The translations under genes and the position numbers were made by a program. The notes beneath the pieces are model-generated. The model was not told the DNA's origin and did not search any database. It worked only from the letters and a program-made list of their open reading frames with translations. A stretch of DNA of 64,000 nt from Streptomyces aidingensis (GTDB lineage: Bacteria > Actinomycetota > Actinomycetes > Streptomycetales > Streptomycetaceae), in assembly GCF_900112355.1 (NCBI RefSeq), contig NZ_FOLM01000015.1:1-64000 (forward strand), in the 5' to 3' direction. This document shows, piece by piece, positions 63,401 through 64,000 of this stretch (the stretch's first letter is position 1; each line of letters starts with the position of its first letter).

Positions 63401-64000
63401 ACGCGGTGTTCGCCGAGCGCGCCCGTATGCTGCTGTCACCCGAGGGCATGTCCGGCCTCGTCCTCCCCACCGGCATCGCCACCGACCTGACCACCTCCCG
63501 CTTCTTCGGCGACCTGGTGGAGCGGCAGCAGTTGGTGACCGTGCTGGACATGGAGAACGAGGAGAAGCTCTTCCCCGACGTCCACAACCAGTACCGCTTC
63601 TGCCTGTTCACGGTCTCCGGCCCGGCCCGGCGCCACGAGCACGCCCGCCTCGCCTTCCGCGCCCGCCGCCCCGACCAACTCGACATGCGCACCTTCGAAC
63701 TGGATGCGGCAGGCTTCCAGACCATCAACCCCAACTCGCGTACGTCGCCGGTGTGCGACAGCCCGGAACATTTCGCCATCCTCCGGAAGATTCACGAACG
63801 AGTGCCGGTCCTGTGGTCGGGCAAGGGGACAGCTGATGAGCGCAACCCATGGGGTGTGCGTTTTATGCGGATGTTCGACATGGCCACTGACTCCAAACGG
63901 TTCCTTCCGGAAGACCGTCTACTTGCCGATGGCTGGTCCCGAGCGGGAACGACCTTTTCCAAGGGCGACGCTCGCGCCCTTCCGCTCTACGAGGGCAAGT
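60454..64000 (+). CDS. Eco57I-type class I DNA methyltransferase (DrmMI-like), partial
   Basis: 1182 residues are visible and the gene runs off the right edge. GTG 60454 (after GGAGGTGA) overlaps the DrmD stop; ATG 60481 is in frame. The N-terminal 550 residues include an acidic linker at about 245-310. SAM motif I is FVDPACGSGHVLVAAARRIA (599-606 core) and catalytic motif IV is VLGNPPWERVKIQE (Asn900-Trp903), typical of N6-adenine methylases. Later TRD-like regions include LVLPTGIATDLTTSRFFGDL. It should mark host DNA so that the helicases act only on foreign DNA. Assignment as DISARM MI is from domain type and neighbours. Confidence 0.85.
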   Translation, partial: MTPVTPLTAMTAPIAEFRPLTASSVRIEGRLFTPDLLARLAAGDPELPGCAPADYGLYRGERVGDAAGRAWAALTGAYRAFRADLDALPGDKAATTLTRRAWLLRLFSELGYGPLSAEGVTVTAPGRDERLRASHRWQQHLPVHLLAWGTPLDRRVGTRRAPQSVLQELLNISPGHVWGVLSNGQVLRILRDSTALVGSAYLEFDLEAIFDNEQYADFVLLYSLLHASRFELVAKPRKGRRRAATDTAPEEERAGQTGDAGEDEAPDVEGTGEDDDREEAEDLPAPDSAPGSDRPTLDDDPDAPPLTPADCRIEWLRTHSLETGLRARDRLRDQVAEALGVLGTGFLEANEPLRAAVARGGQEALEEFHHELLRLAYQLIFLFVAEDRGVLLDPDDSPTTEAARERYTDFFSTRRLRRIALRRPGDRNTDLWPALRRVLDALGTDGGLPALALPELGGLYFLGDDRNTGAGADTAATRLGSAEPLRGATLVNNRLLEAVRLLCRVRDKGGRWQRVDYRHLGSEELGSVYESLLELRPRRTAHGEFELQTLAGNKRKTTGAYYTPVSVIEKLLDEALDPVLDRYAASGNPRDLLKIRFVDPACGSGHVLVAAARRIAHRYAVLDTGDPEPAPEKVRAALAEVVRHCVHGVDINPLAVEIAKVSLWLESLEPGRPLAYLDDRIKVGNALLGTTPKLIAGGLPDGAFKKLSGDDGEILKGLKAANKRERANGTGTQRAFGGVFHRTSTSKLRVEAERLAALPGNSLADIREQARRYEQFVNESDERRKLKRVADAWCAAFLWPKSKGAPPAITSTVLLELAEGGRLPGPPPPADAEAAKQETAEQRAEREALGEQTLENIASRNQFFHWHLEFPRVFRVEDDEAPDHNPDTGWQGGFDCVLGNPPWERVKIQEKEWWATRDETIADALNAHERKKMIARLQTSDDPVDREHYELFQTALREAAGTTLMLRSSGIFPLTGHGDVNLYAVFAERARMLLSPEGMSGLVLPTGIATDLTTSRFFGDLVERQQLVTVLDMENEEKLFPDVHNQYRFCLFTVSGPARRHEHARLAFRARRPDQLDMRTFELDAAGFQTINPNSRTSPVCDSPEHFAILRKIHERVPVLWSGKGTADERNPWGVRFMRMFDMATDSKRFLPEDRLLADGWSRAGTTFSKGDARALPLYEGK

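Noticed and set aside
50975-64000. Complete BREX type 2 system
   Set aside because: Only a NERD fragment resembles PglW; no PglZ, PglY or PglX of that type is visible.

Overview
The window is high-GC actinobacterial DNA and looks like Streptomyces: GTG starts, GTGA/ATGA gene overlaps, DUF397 and DUF6415 proteins, an FxLD-type lanthipeptide cluster and BREX/DISARM-like genes. It is almost entirely accessory. A 43-bp 3' fragment of a tRNA-Thr(CGT) gene occurs three times in the same orientation (815-857, 14148-14190, 32909-32951), so this is a stack of islands in one tRNA-Thr site. The intact tRNA is not in the window.

Region 0 (1-814): a frameshifted DIP1984-family gene cut by the left edge. 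Region 1 (815-14190): an integrative element with tyrosine integrase, XRE repressor, excisionase, prim-pol, a truncated replication ATPase and an HNH protein. Its cargo is a translationally coupled trio: a pseudokinase, an SF1 helicase and a winged-helix/PLD-like protein (5778-11254). An IS21-family element follows. No transfer gene is seen.

Region 2 (14148-32951): an integrase fragment fused to relaxase-like debris, a beta-propeller gene, then a complete FxLD lanthipeptide cluster (methyltransferase fusion, LanC, LanB and a 55-aa precursor), regulators, an EEP-family phosphatase/nuclease and an APH-like kinase. A low-GC PHP-ATPase (TrlF-like) gene with two frameshifts closes it.

Region 3 (32951-50530): a diverged partial copy of the start of region 2, then a dense defence block. 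It holds a SEFIR protein, and convergent to it a four-gene operon: Cas4/RecB-like nuclease, pPIWI-RE-associated REase, DinG-type helicase, pPIWI-RE protein. A caspase-Ski2-like helicase fusion is divergent from that operon. A truncated helical-domain gene and an HTH-NB-ARC-TPR regulator follow.

Region 4 (50531-64000): a PglW-like NERD remnant and an overlapping operon of a 1765-aa DUF1998 helicase, a DrmD-like SNF2 helicase and an Eco57I-type methylase that runs off the right edge. This resembles DISARM, but no separate drmB or drmC is visible.

The genes read as a defence island built by repeated integration. The best candidates for an undescribed system are the pseudokinase/SF1 helicase/PLD-like trio and the combination of pPIWI-RE, caspase-helicase and SEFIR genes. 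Several frameshifts lie at C/G runs, so some apparent pseudogenes may be assembly errors.
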